DNA of 64,000 bases from Prostheceraeus crozeri. Its lineage: Eukaryota > Platyhelminthes > Polycladida > Euryleptidae. Below the pieces are notes generated by a model. The model had not been told where the DNA came from. It did no database searches and worked only from the letters and a program-made list of their open reading frames with translations. Of the stretch, positions 31,238-40,240 are shown in pieces (position 1 is the stretch's first letter; each line of letters begins with the position of its first letter). The position numbers were made by a program, and so were the translations under genes. The stretch spans positions 1 through 64,000 of the forward strand of contig CAJQUW010005322.1 of assembly GCA_907163375.1 (NCBI GenBank), read 5' to 3'.

Positions 31238-32100
31238 ATGAGTTCGAAATTAGATTCCCTACAACGTATTGAAACGGATCATGATCGAAACGTCTATTTC
31301 AAAGATTCAACTGGAAATGTGAGAAGAGAGTTTGCTTTATCTTATCGTCATTTTCAATCTCTACATCATATCATGAAGGATTTGAAATACTTCTATATGA
31401 AAAGACATTCACGTATTGGAAATCGCATCTGGTTGCGCGTCAACAATCGGCGAATTCAACTCTATCATTCCCAACTTCATACTAACTTCACATTTCATCA
31501 AGGTAGTTGGAAAAGTATAAAAGGAAGGTACATCGCTCAATTTACTCATTCTTTCATCATGAAGCGCCATCGCTACACCATCGTCAACATTCTCCGTCGC
31601 TTCAGACTCTACACCAAAATCGATCTCACAACATTACATCAACACCTTCCAAACAGCAAGTATTACCCGGGCCGACCTCAAATGTTAGTGGTGAAGATGA
31701 ACAATTCACGGAATCTTCAACTCTTCCCAAATGGAACTGTACAGATTCTCGGCGCCCTTTCTCATTTATCGGCGCAGTCAATGCGCTTAGAGCTACAAAG
31801 ACTACTACGTCGGATATGGAAGAGGGAGAGGTGTGTGATGTCGAATCTGACTGTGGACAATATGGTGATCTCTACTCAATTGAGTGAAAGTGTATCATTT
31901 TTGAAGATTCATACCAGCAGTTACAATTTGTGTTATGAACCCGAACTTTTCCTGCAGCTCTCATTAGTTGTTGGTTACCTGTGCATGTTGCAATCTTTCA
32001 TAATAGTAAAGTGATCATTACTGGACTAAAATCTCATTTGCAAGCAAATGTGATCCTAGACTATCTCATCGAGTATGTACGTACCCAGCGGATTGTAAAA
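31238..32100 (+). pseudogene. PC4-like/TBP-like protein of Polinton-1
   Basis: The first ~100 residues (LDSLQRIETDHDRNVYFKD, REFALSYRHFQSLHHIMKDL) repeat the PC4-like gene before it. From about 31600 follows a TATA-binding-protein-like domain. Repeat 1: YTKIDLTTLHQHLPNSKYYP, then LQLFPNGTVQILGALS (eukaryotic TBP: CKLDLKTIALRARNAEYNP, ALIFSSGKMVCTGAKS). Linker: LTVDNMVISTQL (TBP: FKIQNMVGSCDV). Repeat 2: CYEPELF (TBP: YEPELFPGLIYR), then a HNSKVIITGLKSH segment near 32010-32050 (TBP: FVSGKVVLTGAKV). TBP binds and bends TATA DNA; here it could direct transcription of element genes. Looks interrupted, about one break. Lies between the WEVG and protease genes. Confidence 0.75.
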
Positions 32101-32128
32101 TAAAAAACAATTTTCCAACATGATGTTT

Positions 32129-32527
32129 TTATTTCAAATCATGATAGAACTTACAAATCATTTTTTCATTAGAGGATGGATTACATGAGAAGTTTTGAAT
32201 AACAGATACAAATCGAGATACATGTAAACGTTTTAAGATGAAGTACAGTACAAAAGCACCACACGTTGATGAAAGTGGATATTGTAGTATGCGTTCATTT
32301 CGCTGATATTGACGCGTATGTTTTCTCAACCACTGCTGTGTTGGTATATTTGGAGGTTGAGCAAGAGAGTCAAATAGTTCACCACGTCGGTCTTCTCCAA
32401 TAAAGATCGCTTTCCAATGCTCACCGCCTAAATTCTGCGAATGAGTGTTTAGCACAATAAAGATGGGATAGTGATTTACTGCAGGTGGTAAGGTATCGAG
32501 TGAATAGACATTATCGAAAGCTTTCAA
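32129..32527 (-). CDS. Adenain-like cysteine protease of Polinton-1
   Basis: A 132-residue frame with the C5/C48-type catalytic layout: GGEHWKAIFI (His), GELFDSLAQ (Asp), then PLSSTCGAFVLYFIL (Gln side and nucleophile Cys). Adenoviral proteases and Polinton PRO mature the capsid by cutting precursors. Family length is usually 150-200 residues; sequence upstream to about 32580 may hold the N-terminal part. It sits next to the major capsid gene, as expected for a virion gene cluster. Confidence 0.8.
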   Translation of the reverse strand: MKAFDNVYSLDTLPPAVNHYPIFIVLNTHSQNLGGEHWKAIFIGEDRRGELFDSLAQPPNIPTQQWLRKHTRQYQRNERILQYPLSSTCGAFVLYFILKRLHVSRFVSVIQNFSCNPSSNEKMICKFYHDLK

Positions 32528-32590
32528 CGTCGCTTCGTCTGCATTACGCTGTACTTTAGTCTTAATATCGTCACGCAGTCAACCAACTCA

Positions 32591-33868
32591 TTAACGATTA
32601 TACTGAAGAATCACGTCACGATACTTTGTAATTTCAATATTTGAATCGAAGACTGCATAAATTAATACATTGATCGTCTCAGGTAGTGTTCTTTTGAACG
32701 TCAAATCCAAACGAATATTATGAGGCACGTTCGCTTGACGATAGGGTGCACTAATATCGCTATCAGCAGTCAAATCAAATGCATAAATAGTATATCCACT
32801 CTTAAACTCTTTCATAGTGAGTCCGTTGGTGTCATCCGTATTGTAAAAGCCAAAGACATCCATAAAATCAACATAACTGCGCATAAATTGATCCGCAGCA
32901 AAATCTGGTTTGTAGGGTGGACCAGGATGACTCACACCATTTACACGTAAAGCAATTTCACTTAACTGATTGTGCTTAAAAATGAAAGGATTCTTCTTTA
33001 TATTACCATTAAATGCATCATTTTCAACCATTGCCACCATGAGGAGCTTCGGTGCTTCCGATGGAAAGAGGCCATCTTTCATGAAACTCTTTTGATCTTT
33101 TGGAATTGTAAAGGTGAGAAGCTTTGTATGCTGAACGGGTTAAATGGCATTTTGGCGGTTAAGACCTTCAGCATGTCCTCTAATGACACTTGGATTCGGT
33201 ACTACTCGACGAATGTAAAGTGCAATATCTTCCACATGAATTCTAAAATTGTCAACTTTAGCAAATGCATTCAGCGCAAATTCAGGCTTATTCAATGTCA
33301 GCTTGAGTCGCATGCTGGTATTACACAGTAAAAACTTTGACTGTCTAAAGAAGTCTAAATTCAGCGGACCATATAGCTGACATACTCTACTATCTTTAAT
33401 CATAGCAGATCGCTTTATAAAGCCACAGTTTGTTTCAGCATCAAATTTTCCTGCTTCATCTCTGTACCATCCCATGGCTTCCATATGACTTTTTTGTGCT
33501 GCTGGATGAAACTGTGATACATGGTTGAAATATGATTTATAGGGAAAATCGCTTTGACCACCTTCCACCTGCTGCTCTCCAATCGTTAGAGAAACATCGC
33601 GAAGTAATGTAGTCAATGGTAAATTGTTCAGTCCAACTTTATGTGTATCGTCAATAGCAGTTCCATCTGCTTGCTGAATTCTAAACCTCAAATCAACCAT
33701 CGCATAACTCAAATCTATGTAGTCATCACTACCACCAGGAATAACAAATTCAATGGGGCCAGCATTCTCAGCTGTTCGAGGATGATAATCTACAATACTT
33801 GAACTAAGAATATCTGTCTGTATGGCTTGTTGATCAAACAAACAAAACCCGGAAGTTTTACACTCCAT
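32591..33868 (-). pseudogene. Major capsid protein (double jelly-roll) of Polinton-1
   Basis: The N-terminal half reads IEFVIPGGSDDYIDLSYAMV, LTTLLRDVSLTIGEQQVEG and FNHVSQFHPAAQKSH, the pattern of Polinton and adintovirus capsid proteins (the ...Iey.ipg....YiDL....l.v... start of a jelly roll). The second half includes KEFKSGYTIYAFDLTADSD and NVPHNIRLDLTFKRTLPETI, NVLIYAVFDSNIEI, a characteristic end of the second jelly roll. The usual length is 400-450 residues, close to this region. It forms trimeric hexons in related viruses. Interrupted, about one break. Confidence 0.8.
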
Positions 33869-33870
33869 GA

Positions 33871-34326
33871 TTAGAAGTTATAGCAGCGTCGTCGTTTAGC
33901 GCCTGATGAATGATTAGAGCCTCTGCGACGTTTGCGTGAATGCCTTTTGACTGAAGATCGCACCTTACCAGCTCCGCGATGTTTCCTCCTTCCTTTATTC
34001 ATTCGTTTAGGCGATTTCTTTCCTTGAGTGACACCAGCAAAGGTCTGCTTCAATGTTTTTAAACCGCGTTCCTTCCCACGATTCAACAAACTGCTCTTAA
34101 AACTTCTACCTCTGGAAAGATCACTAGCAACATCACTAGCAAAGCCAACGGCATTACTTAAAACATTTCGTTTTAAAGATCTACCGACATTGGATATGAG
34201 AGGTGCTACAACAGATTTCAGTGCACCAAGTATGCTACCTCCACGTTGGCGGCGAGCGCCGATGTAAATTTGTCCTCCACCACTTACATAGGAGGGTCGT
34301 GAATAAAGTGAGGCAGTTGGATTCAT
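33871..34326 (-). CDS. Basic core-protein-like gene of Polinton-1
   Basis: 151 residues. It starts MNPTASLYSRPSYVSGGGQI, then YIGARRQRGGSILGALKSVV, and ends in a lysine/arginine-rich tail (KRHSRKRRRGSNHSSGAKRR). The arginine-rich tail and small size are like adenovirus core proteins (VII, X), and the RQRGGSILG-LKSV...P segment like adenoviral pX precursors. Likely condenses DNA in the particle. It lies 3 bp from the capsid gene, on the same strand. Named by composition and place, not by a proven homology. Confidence 0.55.
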   Translation of the reverse strand: MNPTASLYSRPSYVSGGGQIYIGARRQRGGSILGALKSVVAPLISNVGRSLKRNVLSNAVGFASDVASDLSRGRSFKSSLLNRGKERGLKTLKQTFAGVTQGKKSPKRMNKGRRKHRGAGKVRSSVKRHSRKRRRGSNHSSGAKRRRCYNF

Positions 34327-34367
34327 AGCTCAAACCCTAAACATTGTTAGTTACAACTTTGCATGAA

Positions 34368-35634
34368 TCACTGTCGATCACTTAGATGAAAGATGTCGGC
34401 ACGACGCATCCAAGAGTTCATACTTGAAGGATAACCAGCCCATTTAACAAGACACCATTCTTCACCTTGCCGTTTTTTACATCGAATGATTTTCTCTACC
34501 AAATATGTTTCACTTTCAGTGACTACCTCAATCTCATCGCGGTAAAAACTACCCTCAATTTCTTCATTATTGTAATCTTTCACCTTGTAGGTGGTGGGAG
34601 AGTCTTTTTGATCAATCCTTGATACTGTAAATACCTCCTCTGTCCAATTCGGAAGGTACCCTTTAGCAAAAACACTTTTCACTTTTGAGATACGAACTTT
34701 GTCACCAATTTTCACATCACTTTTCACATGAGTGCGTTTACGTTGGAATTATTCGCGCACTTTATCTACATTGTCAGCATTTACATCTACTGGTCTGAGT
34801 CCAATAGAACGATGGATAGAGTGATTGTAGGCATGGAGTGTATCTTGTAGAACCTTTGTCCAATTTTGTGTCAAGTTGGCAGTAAAATGTCGCCACAAGC
34901 GATTTTTTAATGTGCGATTAAAACGTTCAACGAGTGCAGCTTTATAAGCGCTCTTTACACTAAACAACTCAATGTCATGCCTCTCAAATAATCTTCTCAC
35001 ATGCTGATTTTCAAACTCTTTTCCTTGATCACTCTGAATTCTTTTTGGAATGCGGCCTTCTCGAAAAATTGTTTGGAATGCTTTTGCTACTCCTTTCCCT
35101 TCTTTAGTTTTTAAAGGTTGAGCCCACGCATAACGCGAGAAAATATCAATGACGGTTAAAATAAAATTATTGCCCGAGTTATGTTTCGAAATGCAGGCGA
35201 CATCGCACAAATCTGCTTGCCACTGTTCATCAATGTCATGAACAATATAATGGCGGGTGCGGTACTTCTTTTTCGCTTGTTTGTGGAGTGTATAGGTAGC
35301 CTGACCCTTTAACCATCGTTTCACTTGTGATTGTGGAAGACCACTCGCTTTTGATAATTTCTTGATAGATGCAAATCCTGTCGGATGTTTTACATCATAA
35401 TAGATTGACTTCAAACGCTCAGTCGATGACGACTGACTCTTTTTCCTCCTTCTCATCTTTTTGCTTTCTTGCCTTTCTACATTTACAACAACTGCAGCAT
35501 TTAGCTTTAGCGGTTTTGCGATCATGTTCACATTGCTTAGGGGTCTCATTGTGAGAGCTGGCGCAGCAAGTGCAAGTGACAACGACACTCACCTCCGGCG
35601 GTTCATTACATGGTAAGCAACACATCTGCTTCAT
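34368..35634 (-). pseudogene. Polinton-1 integrase with chromodomain
   Basis: The catalytic core shows WQADLCDVACISKHNSGN (first Asp), IFSRYAWAQPLKTK, KRIQSDQGKEFEN (second Asp) and ALVERFNRTLKNRLW (Glu), then AYNHSIHRSIGLRPVDV. At the C-terminal side KVRISKVKSVFAKGYLPNW is a GPY/F-like module and YLVEKIIRCKKR...EWCLVKWAGYP a chromodomain, which could steer integration to marked chromatin. The N-terminal side has a helix-turn-helix-like segment (LSKASGLPQSQVKRWLKG). A cysteine-rich frame overlaps the start (35419-35634: CCLPCNEPP, CTCCASS, CCSCCKCRK), and which frame is the genuine beginning is unclear. Interrupted, one or two breaks. Confidence 0.85.
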
Positions 35635-35635
35635 A

Positions 35636-36328
35636 TTAATAGTCTGAGAACATGTATTTCTTTGGAGGAGCTGTTTTACGTTTTCCTTTTAGTAGTTTTA
35701 GTGGTGGCGTAGATCTACGTCGAGTTCTTCCTCTTGTTTGCTTAGTGAGTGTGGGAGGGGATGTAGCAGGTGACGCCTTAAACCAATTTGTTGGCATTTT
35801 CATCGTCTGAAGCATTGGAGCAGTAGCCACTGTTGAATCAAGTTCTTTCAATGTCTCATTATTCAAAGCAAATTTTGGCACATTATGCTTTTTCATTAGT
35901 TTAAGAAAGTATGACCAACCAGGTGGAACATAGCCCTGACGGCGCTTTCTACGTGTCGCATACTGAATCAAGTCTTCATAACGTGAAGCATCAATCACTT
36001 TATTTTCATCTGTAATGATTTCTCCTCTATCATTTACATTGAGGTGGGGTTCAATACTGTTGAAAAGAGATATGGCATGTGCACGAGATGCTAAAGGTGT
36101 AGCAGTCGACACAGAGTCACGCATCTTATTCTTCAAATTTTTCAATTGTTCAACAGTTTCCGATTGTAATAATACAGCACGATGTGGATCTTTGATGTGA
36201 ACATTTTGCTGATAATCTAATTCTTTCCTATACATTTGATTTGCAAGAGGTTGCTTTACTTGCTGCATGGCAGTCAATTGTACATATTCATCCTGAGGAA
36301 TAACAATCATGCGAGAATAAGAACTCAT
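35636..36328 (-). CDS. Polinton-1 conserved hypothetical protein
   Basis: 230 residues opening MSSYSRMIVIPQDEYVQLTA. It has a helical middle (SETVEQLKNLKNKMRDSVST), a GWSYFLKLMKKHNVPKFALN segment and a basic tail (RGRTRRRSTPPLKLLKGKRK). The IPQ.EY..L start is one I associate with invertebrate Polinton-type loci; no function is known to me. It overlaps the ATPase stop by 4 bp, so the two are probably co-expressed. The basic C-terminus may bind nucleic acid. Confidence 0.55.
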   Translation of the reverse strand: MSSYSRMIVIPQDEYVQLTAMQQVKQPLANQMYRKELDYQQNVHIKDPHRAVLLQSETVEQLKNLKNKMRDSVSTATPLASRAHAISLFNSIEPHLNVNDRGEIITDENKVIDASRYEDLIQYATRRKRRQGYVPPGWSYFLKLMKKHNVPKFALNNETLKELDSTVATAPMLQTMKMPTNWFKASPATSPPTLTKQTRGRTRRRSTPPLKLLKGKRKTAPPKKYMFSDY

Positions 36329-36990
36329 AGTTTGTAGATAATCATGGGAGTTTTCAAAATATCACTTCGAAATCTAAATTCTTCCGGACACTCTTGCGTA
36401 AAGTCAATGAATAAGCAACCGTGTGGTTTTTCAGTAGCTTCTTGAAAAATTTCAATTAAGGCTTTTGATCCTCTTGGTGCAACTTGTCGCGCTAAAATTT
36501 CAAATTGACTTTTATCTCGCGGATTCTTGAAAATAGCATAATAGTGTGTATTCAGGTTTCGTGTACGAGCTTCTTTTCCATCAGGAAACAAATTTTGTGT
36601 GATATAGATGATAAAGCACCTTTTATGATGTGCTGCGCGAGTGAACATATCTGTAACATCTTTGGAATTCTTACTTTCTTTTAATAAATCATCCAATACA
36701 ACAACATCATTAGACTGAAGTTTATCCACTGGAATAATTCCTTCATGTCGAATAAAGTTGCGACTTTGCAATTCCTGAAACAGCGACGGTTGATAAATAC
36801 CATAACACCAAATCACTCGATTGATAGGTTCCTTAAACAACTCCCTTCTTTTATCCAATAAATTCAGCGTGAAAACAGTTTTACCTGCATGAGATGGACC
36901 TGATACAGTCAGAACTTTATCGCATTGAAGTCTGACATCCATTTTAATACTTTGAGATTCAACATTTGCATAATTAACGCTTAGAGCCAA
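36325..36990 (-). CDS. A32/FtsK-like genome-packaging ATPase of Polinton-1
   Basis: 221 residues, the usual size. Walker A is LTVSGPSHAGKTVFTLNLL, Walker B is DVVVLDDLLKES, followed by the FIIYITQNLFPDGKEAR sensor segment with an RTRNLNTHYYAIFKNPRDK signature that is very typical of Polinton ATPases. These enzymes pump element DNA into preformed capsids. The frame is open from end to end. It overlaps the upstream basic protein by 17 bp and the downstream gene by 4 bp, so the three look like one transcription unit. Confidence 0.85.
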   Translation of the reverse strand: MALSVNYANVESQSIKMDVRLQCDKVLTVSGPSHAGKTVFTLNLLDKRRELFKEPINRVIWCYGIYQPSLFQELQSRNFIRHEGIIPVDKLQSNDVVVLDDLLKESKNSKDVTDMFTRAAHHKRCFIIYITQNLFPDGKEARTRNLNTHYYAIFKNPRDKSQFEILARQVAPRGSKALIEIFQEATEKPHGCLFIDFTQECPEEFRFRSDILKTPMIIYKL

Positions 36991-37339
36991 AGATACTACC
37001 CAATACGTTGCCCACGACAGGAGCTAGTATCGGTAGTAACGCTGAAAGGAAACCGCCCTTTTGTGTTAGAGTTTCCCTCTTTCTTTGAAGGGTGACTTTA
37101 GGATTGGAGATGAAACGCAATTTTGTAGCATATCGCTTAAGTAACTTTCGTTGTTTTGGTGCTAATTTCTTCGTCCTCAACTTTCTCACATCAGAAATAA
37201 TTTCACAGATGAATTTATCGTTAGCATGTCGTATAGCATTGTATCGCTGATTTGCTTTCATTCGTCGGAGAGCTTGAATGGCTGAAGAAAACTTTGAAGA
37301 CTTTTGACTTTTACGTTTCGTCATTTTACGTTTCGCCAT
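36974..37339 (-). CDS. Small basic protein with hydrophobic tail (pVI-like?)
   Basis: 121 residues: a lysine-rich start (MAKRKMTKRKSQKSSKFSSA), a basic helical middle and a hydrophobic glycine-rich end (GGFLSALLPILAPVVGNVLG, SIFGSKR). The GGF..ALLP.LAP..G..LG end is a pattern I associate with Polinton and adintovirus minor virion proteins, by analogy to membrane-active adenovirus pVI. Overlaps the ATPase gene. Role inferred. Confidence 0.55.
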   Translation of the reverse strand: MAKRKMTKRKSQKSSKFSSAIQALRRMKANQRYNAIRHANDKFICEIISDVRKLRTKKLAPKQRKLLKRYATKLRFISNPKVTLQRKRETLTQKGGFLSALLPILAPVVGNVLGSIFGSKR

Positions 37340-37716
37340 TTTCCGTGTTAGTCTTTGCTAAAACCTGTCTTTACCACATTTGCATAGGTACTAAATATTG
37401 CGGCATAAGTGACACTCGAAATGAGCAATATCACAGTGGTTACATTTGCAAAGTTGAATGCAATTACGTATGAAACAGCGTTGACTAAAAGCATGCTTAC
37501 ATCTCTTGAAGATGCGCTTTTCATTTCCATCCTTTCGCTTACATACATCACAACACATAGTTTCACCGTTACTGATGTCTATAGCAAGTCTTTTTGAAGA
37601 TATGAATTTGCTAGCCTTTTCTAAATAATAGACGCATGTACAGAAGGAATATACTTCGAGAGTGAGCAGACATAGCTCGAAAACCAGTTATGCTACAATC
37701 AAGTACCACTGCATTT

Positions 37717-38127
37717 TCAATTTTTCTTTATGGAAAGTTGAATGCGAATATCTGAAATCGCTTCAATCACTGGAGTGCTACCATGATGGTTAAATGCGTT
37801 AAGACGTTCAGCAATTTTTATCATATGTCTTTTAAAAAATTCTTGGGGGTGATCTACCACATCCATTGAATAAGAAGCAAAATGGAAAGAGCGACTTTCC
37901 ACCTCTTCCTTTCAAAAATGACTAAACTTAATTTTCGCAACTAATCGCGCCATAACAATGTTATCAGAGAATGTATTCATTAACTCTAGAAATAGAGTGC
38001 TAGCATCATCGACCACTGCTTCGATGTCGGTCTCATCTTTATGAAAATTTATCACATAATCTTGAACAGCTCCTTTTAAACTTTGCCTATGAAAATGTAA
38101 TGTTCCGCAGTCGTTTGAGAAAGACAT
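37717..38127 (-). pseudogene. Unrecognised Polinton-1 frames
   Basis: Two short neighbouring frames (SFSNDCGTLHFHRQSLKGAV, DEAVVDDASTLFLELMNTFS-like; and HPQEFFKRHMIKIAERLNAF) have protein-like composition and continue the minus-strand gene series. I recognise no family. The region 37340-37716 has only a hydrophobic short frame and nothing else I can support. Confidence 0.3.
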
Positions 38128-38129
38128 GA

Positions 38130-39175
38130 TCGCCCTTTAACTAACCCATCCATTGCATGAAAACAACTCTTCTCATAGTAACATTTATTGAATAACGGTA
38201 ACAAGCATGCATTATAAATCAATGGTTTGAAAGAGATAAAATAGATACAGCTGGTAACTATCATACAGTGAGCAATGATAACCATACAGGACTTTGGCAG
38301 TGCTGAGGTAAGGAGGAAAGAAGCATTGGTTATGAACGTAGCTACTACAACGAACAGACAAAATAGGAACACACAAATCCTTAAAACGTTTCGTGACTTC
38401 ATGGTAGTGTTGATTCACTCTACTATCCCAAGGTGGGAGCAAAATATCATCAATGATTAGATTGGGAAATACTTTCCTCTCCTTACCAGGATTATTACAA
38501 AAGATGCGTATAACATTGAGAGCGGATGTCAACGAAGAAGTATGAATGTATCTAATAAGACCACGACTACGACACTCAAAGCACATAAGCGAATTGTCAT
38601 AGGGTAGAGTTAGGAAAGGACTAGTAATTCTCCTTCTTTGATTTGCGTTTTGAGGCAGCATTCTTCTCCGACTTGCGCTTCGTACCACTGCTGTTAAGGA
38701 TTTGATCAATTATGTCGTCCACATTGGGTGGTTTTGGAATATATAGGATGGATTCCATATGCATGGAGAGAGAGGCTATTTTATTATCCTTGTGCCGACC
38801 ATAATATAGTCCATTCACGTTGAAAAGGATATCCCAAGTACCTTCTCCGAGCTCATCACATCTGATGGGTATTGAATGATCTCCCTCCTTCTTATAGTAA
38901 GTACACCAATGTGATACCGGTAGGCAAATGTGATTACCATCCCAAATCTTTCTATAGGGAGTATCCTTGTCATCTCTAGCCTTCCACTCTTGAGCAAGAG
39001 GAGTAGGAATGTCCATATTTAATGTCACGTACTCCTCAATAATATCAAGTTGGCGGCGAATGTACGGACTCACGGGGATCAGTATGTAGTCCCCATACTG
39101 ATTGTGCATTATCTTGACATCCGTGGAAGGGAGCATTCCCGTTTGGAGTACTACGCTATGATCGTCATAACGCAA
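38130..39175 (-). pseudogene. Unrecognised Polinton-1 gene region
   Basis: The main frame (38621-39175) is 184 residues: DYILIPVSPYIRRQLDIIEE, KIWDGNHICLPVSHWCTYYK, TWDILFNVNGLYYG, and a lysine-rich tail (TKRKSEKNAASKRKSKKENY). The region 38212-38709 has a further frame, LPYDNSLMCFECRSRGLIRY and VFPNLIIDDILLPPWDS, and overlaps it. Both look like genuine but unknown Polinton genes near the right end. The nuclear-localisation-like tail suggests a nuclear protein. Confidence 0.4.
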
Positions 39176-39324
39176 GACTTGTTTTATTTACGCTGTAGCG
39201 GTGTAGGATTATGTACCTTGGTTGTTTCTTCCACTGGCCTCAGTTGTAGATGATCTGATCGTAGCGAACCTTATAACGTTTGACCGCCATTTTGTCCTAC
39301 TAGTGCAGCAGATGGAGTAGATGC

Positions 39325-39391
39325 CTGAAAATGAAAAAGATTGTATTAAGTTTACGTTCAAGGGAGGAGAGGGAGGGAAGTAGCGACTTAC
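39325..39391 (-). other. Candidate intron near the right end of Polinton-1
   Basis: On the minus strand a GTAAGT donor just below 39392 and an acceptor TTTTTCATTTTCAG near 39325 bound about 65 bp. The next exon starts GCATCTACTCCATC. The acceptor and first exon bases resemble those beside the polymerase at 11974 (TTTCAG, then GCATCTACTTCATC). Confidence 0.4.
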
Positions 39392-39489
39392 CATTTTAGT
39401 TGGATAATAGAATAGAGAGAGAGAGAAAATGTGCGTCCGTCACTCGTGTGATTCAACGATGGAATGATTCTCACTGTGGAAGGCTCGCT

Positions 39490-40240
39490 ATTTTTAATTT
39501 TTCCCATGCAAAGTCACTCTGACACTTAGGATTTTTTCGTCAAATCTGAGGTCTGACCTAAAATCTTGTAACAGCTCTAACTTTTGAACGACTGATCGGA
39601 TTGACTCGCAACAAAAAATGTCATTGAGCAGTTTTTTCTCCTCTTTCAAATGAGTATCTTTATGACAAAATCCATCCACTAGAACCGAGATTAGAAGATC
39701 GCTGCCGAGGGGGGGGTCGGTGAAATTTGATGAAACACACTTTGGTCAGGGTCCCAGGTCGAAATTTGACACTTTGGAAAAAATTTTAATTTTTCCCATA
39801 CAAAGTCACTCTGACACTTAGGATTTTTTCAGGTGAGGTCCGACGTCACATCTTGTAACAGCTCTAACTTTTGAACGACTGATCGGATTGACTCGCAACA
39901 AAAAAATGTCATTGAGCAGTTTTTTCTCCTCTTTCAAATGAGTAGCTTTGTGACAAAATCCATCCACTAGAACCGAAATTAGAAGATCGCTGCTGAGGGG
40001 GGGGTCGGTGAAATTTGATGAAACAAACTTTGGTCAGGATCCCAGGGTCGGACCACGTTGGCCGTCCTAGGCTGACCAGAGGGGGGGAGGTGGGCGAAAT
40101 TTGATGAAACACACTTTGGTCAGGGTCCCAGGGTCGGACCACGTCGGCCGGCCTAGGCTGACCAGAGGGGGGGGGGACGACAGCCACGACGGCGGCCATC
40201 TTGCGCGGTCCAGTTGTGTAGATTTACTTACTACTCTTTG
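39490..40240 (+). repeat. Modular repeat, copy 3
   Basis: Two modules 292 bp apart (AAAGTCACTCTGACACTTAGG at 39510 and 39802) are followed by two GC-rich sub-units holding GGTCGGACCACGT and GGCCGGCCTAGGCTGACC. It ends at GCGGCCATCTTGCGC and a few bases shared with copy 2. Same orientation as copy 1, opposite to copy 2. It lies directly right of Polinton-1. Confidence 0.85.

Larger units (their letters stand above)
11975..39391. mobile_element. Polinton-1 (Maverick), split by a nested Tigger
   Basis: The gene set defines a Polinton: protein-primed DNA polymerase B, retroviral-type integrase with chromodomain, A32/FtsK-like packaging ATPase, adenain-like protease and double jelly-roll major capsid protein, plus several conserved unknowns. 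Without the nested 11.8-kb transposon it is about 15.6 kb, normal for the family. Polymerase and a TBP-like gene are on the plus strand; the structural and packaging genes are on the minus strand. I could not see long terminal inverted repeats, so the ends given are those of the outermost recognisable parts. Broken: several genes are interrupted, roughly five breaks or more besides the insertion. Moderately old. Confidence 0.85.
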
